NCBI GenBank assembly: GCA_963850525.1
Contig: CAWKLQ010000004.1
Location: 558,001-622,000, forward strand
Length of the DNA stretch: 64,000 nucleotides
DNA from: JAEMQF01 sp963850525
GTDB taxonomy: Bacteria > Pseudomonadota > Gammaproteobacteria > Burkholderiales > Burkholderiaceae_C
Direction: 5' to 3'
The notes below the pieces were generated by a model that was not told the origin of the DNA, made no database searches, and saw only the letters and a list, made by a program, of their open reading frames with translations. The translations under genes and the position numbers were made by a program. The stretch's first letter is position 1. Each line of letters opens with the position of its first letter. Below are positions 52,405 to 60,574 of this stretch, one piece after another.

Positions 52405-53247
52405 TCAGTCGAGCGCTGCCGCCTCCAATAATCCCCGCACATACCCGATCGAATGCGCAGCGCACCCCGGGCCGTCGGGCTGATAGTCAAAAGGCTCGAT
52501 CGCCAGCCAACCGGCGTAACTCTGACGCCGCAGCGCAGCAAGAATAGGTCCGAAGCGATCTTCGCCCTGGCCCGCGCCGCGCCGATTCCTATCGTTCAGC
52601 TGCACGTGCGCGAGCAAGCCGGTGGGCCACCAACGGTCTATCAAATCCGGCAGCGGCTCCACTTCCGTCGCGCCTGCGGAGCAGGTATCAAGCATGGTGC
52701 GCAGGCCCGGTAGCGCAGCAGCCTGAACGATCTGCGCCGCCTGCGCCACCGTGTTGACAACTGACGTCTGGTCGCGGCTGAGCGGTTCGATGCAGTAGTG
52801 CAAGCCCAGCGCGCCGGCCTGCTCGCCGGCGACGAGCCAAGCCTCGGTCGCGCGCGCGAGCGCGTCAGCGTCGCTCTGCCCGGGATGCGGGTTGCGCTGC
52901 GCGGGTGAGCCGTGCACGAGGTAGGCGCCGCCGAGCTGCGCGCATAGTTCGATCAGGCGCGCGATCGCTCCTTGAGTGCGCTGGCGCACAGCGGCGTCAG
53001 GGCTGCTGATCGACAGCCCTTTAGGTGCGACGAGCAGCCAGTGCAGCCCGCTAATCGCCAGACCGTGATCGCGCGCGATGCGCGCCCACGCCGCGGCCTG
53101 TTGGTCGCTGATCGTCAGCGGATCCTCGGCGAGCGTAAAGGGTGCGACTTCGAGCGCGCGGTAGCCGAGTTTGGCCGCGTAGGCACATTGTTCGGCGAAG
53201 CCCCAGGGGGCGAGCACTTCGTTGCACAGCGAGAGCTTGTCGATCAC
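52405..53247 (-). CDS. TIM-barrel sugar phosphate isomerase/epimerase family protein
   Basis: This 280-residue xylose-isomerase-like TIM-barrel protein has LSLCNEVLAPWGFAEQC, YRALEVAPFTL, ISGLHWLLVAPKGLSI, YLVHGSPAQRNPH, HYCIEPLSRDQTSVVN (Glu metal ligand), TMLDTCSAGATEVEP and LAHVQLNDRNRRGAGQGEDRFGPIL. The usual metal-site residues are present. GTG 53247 overlaps the tctA stop as GTGA, so the enzyme is translationally coupled to the transporter and probably acts on its cargo or a derivative. Confidence 0.87.
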   Translation of the reverse strand: MIDKLSLCNEVLAPWGFAEQCAYAAKLGYRALEVAPFTLAEDPLTISDQQAAAWARIARDHGLAISGLHWLLVAPKGLSISSPDAAVRQRTQGAIARLIELCAQLGGAYLVHGSPAQRNPHPGQSDADALARATEAWLVAGEQAGALGLHYCIEPLSRDQTSVVNTVAQAAQIVQAAALPGLRTMLDTCSAGATEVEPLPDLIDRWWPTGLLAHVQLNDRNRRGAGQGEDRFGPILAALRRQSYAGWLAIEPFDYQPDGPGCAAHSIGYVRGLLEAAALD

Positions 53248-54737
53248 GCCGTCTTCCCCCAGCTGAAGCGCTGCCGCACGGCCGGAATCTGCGCCAGCAG
53301 CATCGTCAACACCAGCAGCGCCAGCACCGCACTGATGGGACGCGTGAAGAAGGGCAGCAAGCTGCCGTCGGACAGCACCAGGCCACGCCGCAGCGACTTG
53401 TCGACGATGTCGCCGAGCACCAGGCCCAGCACGAACGGCGCGACCGGAAAACCGCGCCGGCGCAGCAGGTAGCAGAGCACGCCCACGCCGAGCATCACCC
53501 AGACGTCGAACAGGCGCTGCGTGATCGAGTACGAACCGAGCACGCACAAGACGAAGACGATGGGCATGATGATCTCGCGCGGCACGCGCAGCACCCACAG
53601 GATGGGCCGCACGAGCAGCAGGCCGAAGACCAGCATCGCGAGTGTGGCGACGAGCGTGATGCCGACGACGTCGTAGATGAACTGCGGCTGGTTCACCATC
53701 AGCATCGGCCCCGGCTGGGCGCCGTGGATGATCATCGCCGCCATCAGCACCGCCGCCGGCGCCGAGCCCGGAATCGCGAGCGCGAGCGCCGGGATCAGCG
53801 CGCCGGGAATCGCTGCGTTGTCGCCCGTCTCGGCGGCGATCAAGCCTTCGACAGAACCCTTGCCGAACAGCTCGCGCTCGCGGCTCGCGCGCTTCGCTGC
53901 CGCATAAGAAGACCAGGCCGCCATGTCTTCGCCCACGCCGGGCAGGATGCCGATGAACACGCCGATCACGCCCGAGCGAATGATGGTGCGCCAGTAGCGC
54001 AGCAGGTCGGCAATCTTCGGCAGCACCGAGTCGACCGAGTTCACGATCGCCTTGAACTTGGGCTCGCCCATCACCGTCAGGACTTCGGCGAAGCCGAACG
54101 CGCCGACGAGCGCCGGGATCAGGCCAATGCCGCCCGAGATCGCATTCTGATCGAAGGTAAAGCGCGGATGCGCGTGGATCGGGTCCAGCCCGATCGTCGC
54201 GACGAACAGGCCGAGCAAGCCCATCAGCCAGCCCTTCAGCGGGTTCGCTCCGGTGAGGCCTCCCGACATCATCACGCCCGTCAGACCGAGCCAGAAGAAC
54301 TCGAACGCGCCGAACTTCAGCGCCGTTTCGGCGAGCAGCGGCGTGAACATCGCGAGACACACGACGCCGAACAGCGACCCCGCCACCGAGCCGGTCGTGG
54401 CGATTCCCATCGCCCGGCCCGCCTGGCCCTGGCGCGCGAGCATGTGCCCGTCCAGGCAGGCGGCGGCGTTCGCCGCGGTGCCGGGAATGTTGAGCAGGAT
54501 CGCGGTTCGGCTGCCGCCGTAAATGGCGCCGACGTAGACGCAGACGAGCACGAGGATCGCGTCGTTCGGCGCCATCTTGATCGTGAGCGTCGTGAACAGC
54601 GCGACGCCGAGCGTCGCCGACAGCCCGGGAAGAAGGCCGATGACGATGCCGGCGAGCGTGGCGCCGAGCGCGTAGGCGATTTGCCAGGGGCCGCACAGCG
54701 AAAGCAGGGCGACGCCGAGGTGGTTCAGTCCTTCCAT
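53244..54737 (-). CDS. tctA: Tripartite tricarboxylate transporter large permease TctA
   Basis: This 497-residue polytopic membrane protein, about twelve spans, has the family motifs ATLAGIVIGLLPGLSATLGVALF and YVGAIYGGSRTAILLNIPGTAANAAAC near the start. Later it has GVFIGILPGVGEDMAAWSSY and AIPGSAPAAVLMAAMIIHGAQPGP. It moves a carboxylate using an ion gradient, with TctB and the TctC receptor. ATG 54737 was chosen; the long upstream frame is the shadow of tctB. The stop overlaps the isomerase start, and tctB ends 7 bp upstream. Confidence 0.95.
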   Translation of the reverse strand: MEGLNHLGVALLSLCGPWQIAYALGATLAGIVIGLLPGLSATLGVALFTTLTIKMAPNDAILVLVCVYVGAIYGGSRTAILLNIPGTAANAAACLDGHMLARQGQAGRAMGIATTGSVAGSLFGVVCLAMFTPLLAETALKFGAFEFFWLGLTGVMMSGGLTGANPLKGWLMGLLGLFVATIGLDPIHAHPRFTFDQNAISGGIGLIPALVGAFGFAEVLTVMGEPKFKAIVNSVDSVLPKIADLLRYWRTIIRSGVIGVFIGILPGVGEDMAAWSSYAAAKRASRERELFGKGSVEGLIAAETGDNAAIPGALIPALALAIPGSAPAAVLMAAMIIHGAQPGPMLMVNQPQFIYDVVGITLVATLAMLVFGLLLVRPILWVLRVPREIIMPIVFVLCVLGSYSITQRLFDVWVMLGVGVLCYLLRRRGFPVAPFVLGLVLGDIVDKSLRRGLVLSDGSLLPFFTRPISAVLALLVLTMLLAQIPAVRQRFSWGKTA

Positions 54738-54744
54738 GGGGGCA

Positions 54745-55248
54745 TCACGGCAAGCGCACCAGGAACACCGATTCGAACAGCCAGGAGATGAAAGCGCTGG
54801 CGGCCACTGCCACCACCAGGGTTTGCGCGAGGCCGCGACCCAGGCGCTGTTGCGCGCGCCAGTCCGACCAGCTGAAGATGCTCGTGAAGACGAAGACGAA
54901 TACGCTTCCTTCGATGACGAAGGGCAGACCGTGCCCGAGGCTGAGGCCAGCGAAGAGAACGCACAACACAACGGCGACCAGCGTGCGCCTGCCCGATCCG
55001 GCAGGCGCTGCAGCGCCGGCACTTGCCGGTGCGTCGACCGCGCCCGCATCAGCGCGCCACGCCTGCCACGCCAGCGCGAGCGCGAACCCGACCATCAAGA
55101 CGCCCACGACTCCGGGCGTGAGCCCGGGCGCAGACCAGGGGTTGATGCTGAGTTTGTCGAGCCGGTCCATGCGCCAGGATGCAACCACGATGGCGCCGCC
55201 CGCCACCGCCCAGACGGCGGCGCTCAGCAGCTCGGCGCGGCGCGACAT
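54745..55248 (-). CDS. tctB: Tripartite tricarboxylate transporter small permease TctB
   Basis: This 167-residue membrane protein, about four spans, has LLSAAVWAVAGGAIVVASWRM, SAPGLTPGVVGVLMVGFALALAWQ, TLVAVVLCVLFAGLSLGHGLPF and AQTLVVAVAASAFISWLFESVFLVRLP. The short, poorly conserved TctB pattern and position between tctA and tctC support the call. It starts 60 bp after tctC and ends 7 bp before tctA. Confidence 0.9.
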   Translation of the reverse strand: MSRRAELLSAAVWAVAGGAIVVASWRMDRLDKLSINPWSAPGLTPGVVGVLMVGFALALAWQAWRADAGAVDAPASAGAAAPAGSGRRTLVAVVLCVLFAGLSLGHGLPFVIEGSVFVFVFTSIFSWSDWRAQQRLGRGLAQTLVVAVAASAFISWLFESVFLVRLP

Positions 55249-55308
55249 CAGGCTGCGCCGCGCGTGGGCTCGAGGCTCAAAGCCCGGCTCTCGAAATCGA
55301 CCCGCAGC

Positions 55309-56325
55309 TCAGCGCTTGATGCCCAGCGACTCCGGCGAGACCTTGGCCATTCCCGCGTCTTGCAGCAGGTAGGCGTCGGTCACGACGGTTGGCCACACCG
55401 CGTCGAACGCCGCCTGGCCGTAGAGCGGCGTGAACAGCGCGCCCCGATCGTTCGCGTACTTGCGCAATTTCTCCGACGTGACGATGCGCTCGGCCCAGAG
55501 CTTGTCGATCGTCGCGCTCACCTCGGCGGGAACGCCCTTCGGAATGAAAATGCCGAAGCCGGTCGTCACCTTGGGGAAGTCCTTGACGAACTGGGTGATC
55601 GGCGGGATCGTGCCGAAGCCTTCAATGACGAGCGCATGCTCGCCGACGACGGCGAGCGGCCGCAGCCGCTTGCCCTTGATCATTTCCGACTGCTCGGGGG
55701 CCAGCTGCGTCGTCACTTCGGTTTCGCCGGACACGGTGGACACGACGGCCGGGTTGCCGCCGTCATACGTGACGTGGCGGTACTTCGCACCGGTGGCCTT
55801 GGCGATCGCCTCCATCGCAAAGTGCCCCGACGAGCTGTTGCCCGCAGTCGCCACCGACACCTGCTTGGCCTTCATCGCCTCCAGCAGTTGCGGAAAGGTC
55901 TGGTAAGGCGACCCCGGATTCACGCTGACGATCGAGACGTTCGTCACCGCGAGGTAGAGGTGGAAGTCGTCGACCTTGCTGTTGATCATGCCGAGCACCG
56001 GATACGTGCCGAGCTGCTTGGCGGCACCCGCGGTCCAGGTGTAGCCGTCTTTCGGCGCGTCCATCGTCGCCTTGGTGCCGATCGACCCGGCGCCGCCGGG
56101 CTGATTCACGATCACGATTTTCTGGCCCAGGCCCGCTTCGAGTTCGGCTGCGGCAATTCGCGTCACCTGGTCGGTGGCACCGCCGGCCGCCCACGGCACG
56201 ATGATCGTGACCGGCTTCGTCGGCTTCCATTGCGCGTGCGCGGCAAAGGGCATGAGCGCCGCTGCGGCGGCTGCGACAAATCCGATCGCCCAGAGGGGGA
56301 GGGGCAATTTGGGCGAGTGGGTCAA
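55309..56325 (-). CDS. tctC: Tripartite tricarboxylate transporter receptor TctC
   Basis: This 338-residue periplasmic receptor has a signal peptide ending AAHAQ. The mature start is WKPTKPVTIIVPWAAGGATDQVTR, then LGQKIVIVNQPGGAGSIGTKATMDAPKDGY. TTG 56325 is the start: AAGGAGA (56331-56337 on the opposite strand) lies 5 bases upstream and no ATG occurs before the signal sequence. It is the first gene of tctC-tctB-tctA-isomerase. The ligand is probably a carboxylate. Confidence 0.93.
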   Translation of the reverse strand: MTHSPKLPLPLWAIGFVAAAAAALMPFAAHAQWKPTKPVTIIVPWAAGGATDQVTRIAAAELEAGLGQKIVIVNQPGGAGSIGTKATMDAPKDGYTWTAGAAKQLGTYPVLGMINSKVDDFHLYLAVTNVSIVSVNPGSPYQTFPQLLEAMKAKQVSVATAGNSSSGHFAMEAIAKATGAKYRHVTYDGGNPAVVSTVSGETEVTTQLAPEQSEMIKGKRLRPLAVVGEHALVIEGFGTIPPITQFVKDFPKVTTGFGIFIPKGVPAEVSATIDKLWAERIVTSEKLRKYANDRGALFTPLYGQAAFDAVWPTVVTDAYLLQDAGMAKVSPESLGIKR

Positions 56326-56531
56326 TTCGGTCTCCTTGGGTGAAGTTGGGCGCAGAGCGGGCGACCCGCGAGCCGCACGTCAGCATGCTCACCCGAATCC
56401 GCCCGGGGCGGAATCGGCAATTGCCCTCGGCTGTGGCCGCTCTGCTGCGGCTCATGAATCGCCAGCGTCAAGATTCGGCAGTGCAAGCGCACGCGAGTCG
56501 CGGCGCCGAATTGACTCAGACGCAGCGGCGT

Positions 56532-56819
56532 TCAGGCCGCTTCGAGCTCCACGCTCACGCGCCGGCCCAGAGCCGTCGCGATGTTCACCAGCGCGTCGAG
56601 CGAAAACCGCGAGACGCGCCCACGCAGCAGATCGTTGATTCGCGGCTGGGTGACCCCGCAGCGCTCGGCCGCCTCAAGTTGCTTCCAGCCCTCGCCCTGG
56701 ATCAGCTCGGCAATCTGGCGCATCAGGCCCGCCCTCGCCTGCAGGTTCGCTACCTGCTCGGGCGTGTCTGCCAGAGCGTCCCACACGCTCGCGTAGGTCT
56801 TGTCGCGCTTCGTCATCAT
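56532..56819 (-). CDS. Xre-type antitoxin (partner of Gp49/RelE-like toxin)
   Basis: This 95-residue protein has a helix-turn-helix: AELIQGEGWKQLEAAERCGVTQPRINDLLRGRVSRFSLDALVNIA, followed by LGRRVSVELEAA. The N-terminus MMTKRDKTYASVWDALADTPEQVANL is typical of antitoxins paired with Gp49-like toxins. The start (tandem ATGATG at 56819 and 56816) overlaps the toxin stop, so it is translated by coupling. It should repress the promoter at 57149-57181. Confidence 0.92.
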   Translation of the reverse strand: MMTKRDKTYASVWDALADTPEQVANLQARAGLMRQIAELIQGEGWKQLEAAERCGVTQPRINDLLRGRVSRFSLDALVNIATALGRRVSVELEAA

Positions 56820-57142
56820 TTGCGTCCTCGCATCAATTCCGTGTATCGGCTCTTCGCAATCTCGATGTCTAGCTTGCGGGTGGCTCGGGTCTTTTTCTCG
56901 AAGGCGTGCAGTACGTACACGGCCTCCTTCAGCCGAGCCAGGTAGATCACGCGGTAGGTCCCCGAGTCGCCCCATACCCGAAGCTCCTCCACCCCTTTGC
57001 CGACAGCGGCCATCGGCTTGAAATCGCTCGGCTGTTTGCCGCGCTGTACCTGGTCGAGCGCATAGCCGGCATCCTGCCTCGCGTCCTCCGGGAATTCGCG
57101 CAAGCACTCCAGCGAGTCGCCCAGGAAGCTGATTGGCTTCAT
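56816..57142 (-). CDS. Gp49/RelE-like toxin of a type II toxin-antitoxin system
   Basis: This 108-residue toxin has MKPISFLGDSLECLREFPEDARQ, ALDQVQRGKQPSDFKPM, GKGVEELRVWGDSGTYRVIYLAR and AVYVLHAFEKKTRATRKLDIEIAKSRY, the Gp49 (RelE superfamily) pattern of ribosome-dependent mRNA cleavage. The toxin gene comes first, as in higBA. The promoter -10 ends 6 bases before ATG 57142, so the transcript should start at or next to the ATG, implying a leaderless message. Confidence 0.92.
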   Translation of the reverse strand: MKPISFLGDSLECLREFPEDARQDAGYALDQVQRGKQPSDFKPMAAVGKGVEELRVWGDSGTYRVIYLARLKEAVYVLHAFEKKTRATRKLDIEIAKSRYTELMRGRK

Positions 57143-57148
57143 GGCTTG

Positions 57149-57181
57149 ACTATACTGAAACGGATATACGAGTACAACTCG
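57149..57181 (-). promoter_or_regulatory. Promoter and operator of the Gp49-like toxin-antitoxin module
   Basis: Read on the minus strand: -35 TTGTAC (57177-57172), 17-bp spacer, -10 TATAGT (57154-57149). An inverted repeat CGAGT-TGT-ACTCG (57181-57169) covers the -35, a suitable antitoxin site. The -10 to ATG distance leaves no room for a Shine-Dalgarno sequence. Confidence 0.6.
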
Positions 57182-57247
57182 GCCGGGCGTGCACCACCCG
57201 CGTGGGGGGCGCACAACTGCGGCGCAACCACGCCGTCTTCTTTCGGC

Positions 57248-58018
57248 TCACCGATCCCCCTCGTCCAGATTCGGCAACGCAAGCGCCCGCCCCCGATGGA
57301 TTTCGATGCGGATCGCGTCGTCGAACACGGCAATCAACTGCGCGTGCAGCTGCGGGTCGTCGTGGCGCGCCTGCACTTGCACCTGGCCCTGGCTGAGCAG
57401 CAGCACGCGGTCGGCCTGCAGCGCGAGCGACACGTCGTGCAGCACGCTCACCACAGTGCGCGTGCTGCTCAGGCGGCGCAGCAGCCGCGCGATGGCCACC
57501 TGGTGCGGCGGGTCCAGGTGCGTCGTCGGCTCGTCGAGCAGCAGCACCGGCGCGTCCGTGGCGAGCGCGCGAGCGACGAGCACACGCTGGCGTTCGCCGC
57601 CGGAGAGTTCGTGCAAGCGGCGCTGCGCCCACGCCGTGCACTCGGTGGCGCGCATCGCGGCGTCAATCGCCGCCTCGTCATGCTGTGTGGCCTGCGTGAA
57701 CAAGCCCAGGTGCGCCAGTCGCCCCAGGCCCACGGTCTCGCGCGCCGTCAGCTCGCCGCTCGTTTCGCCTTGCTGCGCGAGCCAGGCGATGCGCGTCGCA
57801 CGCTCCCGCGACGACCAGGCGCTGAGCCGCCTGCCGTCGAGTTCGACGCTACCGCTTTGCGGCAGGAGCAGATTCGCCAGCACACGCAGCAGCGTCGACT
57901 TGCCGGCGCCGTTCGGGCCGACGATGGCCGTCCAGCCCGGCTCGAAGCTGCAGCTCACGCCACGCAGTACGCGCTGTTCGCCAAGCTGCACGTGCACGTC
58001 GCGCGCGCTGACGATCAT
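57248..58018 (-). CDS. btuD: Vitamin B12 ABC transporter ATPase BtuD
   Basis: This 256-residue nucleotide-binding subunit of the FecE/BtuD group has Walker A GPNGAGKST, signature LSGGERQR, Walker B VLLLDEPTTHLD and the H-loop VLHDVSLAL. It overlaps btuC by ATGA and ends the btuF-btuC-btuD run. The FecCD/BtuCD architecture could also serve haem or siderophores; assignment to B12 rests on the riboswitch-controlled receptor upstream and the BtuF-like binding protein. Confidence 0.9.
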   Translation of the reverse strand: MIVSARDVHVQLGEQRVLRGVSCSFEPGWTAIVGPNGAGKSTLLRVLANLLLPQSGSVELDGRRLSAWSSRERATRIAWLAQQGETSGELTARETVGLGRLAHLGLFTQATQHDEAAIDAAMRATECTAWAQRRLHELSGGERQRVLVARALATDAPVLLLDEPTTHLDPPHQVAIARLLRRLSSTRTVVSVLHDVSLALQADRVLLLSQGQVQVQARHDDPQLHAQLIAVFDDAIRIEIHRGRALALPNLDEGDR

Positions 58019-59067
58019 GGCGCCATCCCGCGCCGCTGCAGCAGCCACAGCAAATAGCCGCCGCCGAGCACCGCGGTCACGACGCCCACGGGCAACTCCT
58101 GCGGCGCGATCAGGGCGCGCGCGAGCACGTCGGCGCCGAGCAGCAACACGCCGCCGGTGGCGGCGCTTGCCGCCAGCAGGTAGCCGTGCGCGCTGGGTGC
58201 GTAGCGGCGCACCAGATGCGGTGCGACGAGGCCGACAAACGCGACGAGGCCGGCTTGCGACACTGCCAACCCCGTGCACAGCGCGAGCAGCACGACGAGC
58301 AGCAGGCGCGCCTGCGGCAGGTCCAGCCCCAGGCTCGCGGCGCTGTCTTCGCCGAGCGTCAAGGCGTCGAGCACGCGCGCAAAGCGCAGCGCGAGCGGCA
58401 CCACGACGATCAGCCCGGCGCCGAGCAGCACGACGCTGCCCCATCCCAGTGTGCTCGTGCTGCCGAGCATGAACATCTGCTTGCCGCGCAGGGTTTCCGG
58501 CGCGAGCGTTGTGACGAGGTCGCTCACCGCACCGAGCAAGACCCCGACGACGACCCCGGCGAGCAACAGGCGCAAGGTGTGCTGCGCGCCGCGCGCAATC
58601 GCCAGCGTGAGCGCCACGCCGCCCAGCGCGCCGAGGAACGCCGCGAGCACGAGGCCGATGCGCTCGAGCCACGCGGCGTGCGCCGCGCCGAGCAGCGCGC
58701 CGCCCAAGGTCGCCGCGGCGAGCACGAGCACCACGGCCAGGCCGGCACCTGCTGCCGAGCCGATCAGGTAAGGGTCGGCGAGCGGATTGCGGAACAGGCC
58801 TTGCGCGAGTGCGCCGGCCAGGCCCAGCAGCGCGCCCACGCCGAATGCGCCGAGCGTGCGGGGCGTGCGGATCTGCCCCAGGATGAGCTGCGCCTGGTCG
58901 CTCTGCAGGTCGGCGACGAAGCCGCTCCAGCTCCAGCCCTCGCTGCCCGTCATCACGCCGAGGGTCGCCAACACGGCCGTCGCAATCGCGAGCACAAGCG
59001 CAAGGCGTCTGCGCCGCCGAGCGGCGTGCGACGCCGCGCCGGCGGCCGCGGGTTGCGCTGCAATCAC
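58015..59067 (-). CDS. btuC: Vitamin B12 ABC transporter permease BtuC (FecCD family)
   Basis: This 350-residue inner-membrane permease, about ten spans, has QIRTPRTLGAFGVGALLGLAGALAQGLFRNPLADPYLIGSAAGAG, the FecCD core motif. SWSGFVADL, LGSTSTLGWGSVVLLG and GLVAFVGLVAPHLVRRY follow. GTG 59067 overlaps the btuF stop as GTGA, and the end overlaps btuD as ATGA. All three genes are therefore translationally coupled. Confidence 0.92.
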   Translation of the reverse strand: MIAAQPAAAGAASHAARRRRRLALVLAIATAVLATLGVMTGSEGWSWSGFVADLQSDQAQLILGQIRTPRTLGAFGVGALLGLAGALAQGLFRNPLADPYLIGSAAGAGLAVVLVLAAATLGGALLGAAHAAWLERIGLVLAAFLGALGGVALTLAIARGAQHTLRLLLAGVVVGVLLGAVSDLVTTLAPETLRGKQMFMLGSTSTLGWGSVVLLGAGLIVVVPLALRFARVLDALTLGEDSAASLGLDLPQARLLLVVLLALCTGLAVSQAGLVAFVGLVAPHLVRRYAPSAHGYLLAASAATGGVLLLGADVLARALIAPQELPVGVVTAVLGGGYLLWLLQRRGMAP

Positions 59068-59978
59068 TTCGGTGCAGCCCCGTTGTCCCGGTCCGCCGGA
59101 TCGCCCAGGCCGGCCAGACACTCGGCCATGACGAGCGCGCCTTCGCCCAAACGCGGGCCGGGGCGCACCAGCGTGTCGTACGGCGCGACGTCGAAGCCGC
59201 AGGCGCGCGCGCGCTGGAGCGCCTGCAAGGTTTGCCAACCCGGGCGCAGACGCATGCCTTGCAGTTCACGTCGCGACGCCATCACGAGGTCGGGCTGGCT
59301 GCGCACCACGAACTCCGGGTTCAGGCGCGGGTACCACCCCAGCTCGGCGGGGACGACGTTCGCCATGCCGAGTTGCGTCAGCGTCTCGCCGATGAACGAA
59401 CCGGCGCTGGCCGCATAAGGCGCCGCAGCGACTTCGAAGTAGACACGCTGGCCGCGTACTGAAGCCGGCACGCGCTGCGCCGCCAAGCGCAGGTCGCGCT
59501 CGATGCGCCCCCAGACTTGCTGCGCCCGCGCCGGGGTGCCGAGCAGCTGCGCCAGCGTGTCCAGCATGCGCTTCACGTCGGCGTGGGTTTCCGCCTGGAT
59601 CACGATCACGCGTTGGCCCAGCGCTTCGAGTCGCGTGATCACTCGCGCGGACTTGGAGGCGAGCACCACGTCGGGCTTGAGCGCAACAATGCGTTCGACC
59701 TGCGCGTCGTCCAGGCCACCGAGCTTGGGCAGTCGCGCCACCTCGGGCGGCCAGTTCGAAAAGCGATCCACACCCACGAGGCGCGCGCAGGAACCCAGTG
59801 CGCAGACGCTCTCCGTGAGCGAGGGCACCAAGCTCACGATGCGCTGTGGCGGCGCGCCAAAATGCTGCGGCGTGCCGCGGTCGTCACGGATTTCAAGCTG
59901 AGCGCACGCTGCACCGGCGAGGCTGAGGGCGAGCAAGCCCAACCCAATCCGTCTGCGCGGGGTGGCGGCCAGACCCAT
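59064..59978 (-). CDS. btuF: Cobalamin-binding periplasmic protein BtuF
   Basis: This 304-residue type III periplasmic receptor has signal RRRIGLGLLALSLAGAACA, then PPQRIVSLVPSLTESVCALGSCARLVGVDRFSNWPPEV, LPKLGGLDDAQVERIVALKPDVVLAS and YFEVAAAPYAASAGSFIGETL. This is the BtuF pattern. The frame continues 88 codons upstream through the palindromic element but without family homology, and the signal peptide fixes ATG 59978. GGAGC lies about 8 bases before it. It hands B12 to BtuCD. Confidence 0.9.
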   Translation of the reverse strand: MGLAATPRRRIGLGLLALSLAGAACAQLEIRDDRGTPQHFGAPPQRIVSLVPSLTESVCALGSCARLVGVDRFSNWPPEVARLPKLGGLDDAQVERIVALKPDVVLASKSARVITRLEALGQRVIVIQAETHADVKRMLDTLAQLLGTPARAQQVWGRIERDLRLAAQRVPASVRGQRVYFEVAAAPYAASAGSFIGETLTQLGMANVVPAELGWYPRLNPEFVVRSQPDLVMASRRELQGMRLRPGWQTLQALQRARACGFDVAPYDTLVRPGPRLGEGALVMAECLAGLGDPADRDNGAAPK

Positions 59979-60047
59979 TTCAGTCGCTCCACCGCGCTTT
60001 GCCAGAGCCGCGACGCCTAAGTTGAATGCTGCTTTGACAAGTCGGCT

Positions 60048-60501
60048 TTCGGCTCGTTGCTGCCCTTCGCCTCGATGCGCGTGCAGAGGTAGAGAGAGGG
60101 CAGGTGGCCCGGGGTACGTTCTCCGGCCCCACGCTCGCGGGGCATCGTGATCTGCCTGCAAGCGTCGCGCCATCAACACCGTGTTCTCTTGCGCAGGTTG
60201 AGGACACCGCGAATGGGGGCCTGCGCCCATACCCCAAGCCACCTACCCCAGCACCGGGGTGGCATGCTAAGGTGTGGCAGGCCAGCGTCGTGTACAGCAG
60301 GGCGGTGGTGGTGCCCCTGGGCGCAGGACCCATTCGCGGTGTCTGCCAACCGATGCAGCGTAAGTCCCGTGTTGACACGGCTTCGCTTTGCCCTTCTGGA
60401 CGGTGCCCCGCGAGCGTGGGCCGGAGCACGGGGGCACCGCCGCCGCCCTGGCGTCGCGACCTTGGCAGGAAGCTCGCCACGAACGGCAGCAACGGGCCGA
60501 G
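60048..60501. repeat. 454-bp nested inverted-repeat element, copy 2
   Basis: This copy has the same arms as copy 1 at a constant offset of 22,255 bp: ends 60048-60070 with 60479-60501, middle 60123-60148 with 60400-60424, inner 60203-60217 with 60329-60343, then 60220-60228 with 60319-60327. Beyond the ends the pairing continues here, GTCGGCT (60041-60047) against AGCCGAC (60502-60508) with one intervening mismatch. A terminal A-T pair of copy 1 (37801/38238) is G-C here (60056/60493). It lies between the btuB stop and the btuF start; the remaining bases up to 60574 show nothing. Confidence 0.85.
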
Positions 60502-60574
60502 AGCCGACCTATTCTGAGCGCAAGAGACTGCGTGTTTCATCGTGATCGCTCGACTGCCGCGCCGTGCGACTCTC

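Noticed and set aside
53142..54791. 549-codon open frame on the plus strand
   Set aside because: It is antisense to tctA, with a repetitive Arg/Asp/His composition typical of shadow frames.
24637..57181. The three toxin-antitoxin modules as a defence island
   Set aside because: They are separated by metabolic and transport operons, and no restriction, Abi, retron or other defence gene is present.
59979..60242. 88-residue N-terminal extension of BtuF (and the same for the Gfo/Idh protein at 37724-37987)
   Set aside because: In BtuF the extension would bury the signal peptide, and neither extension resembles the protein family. The equal length is reported as a spacing observation instead.
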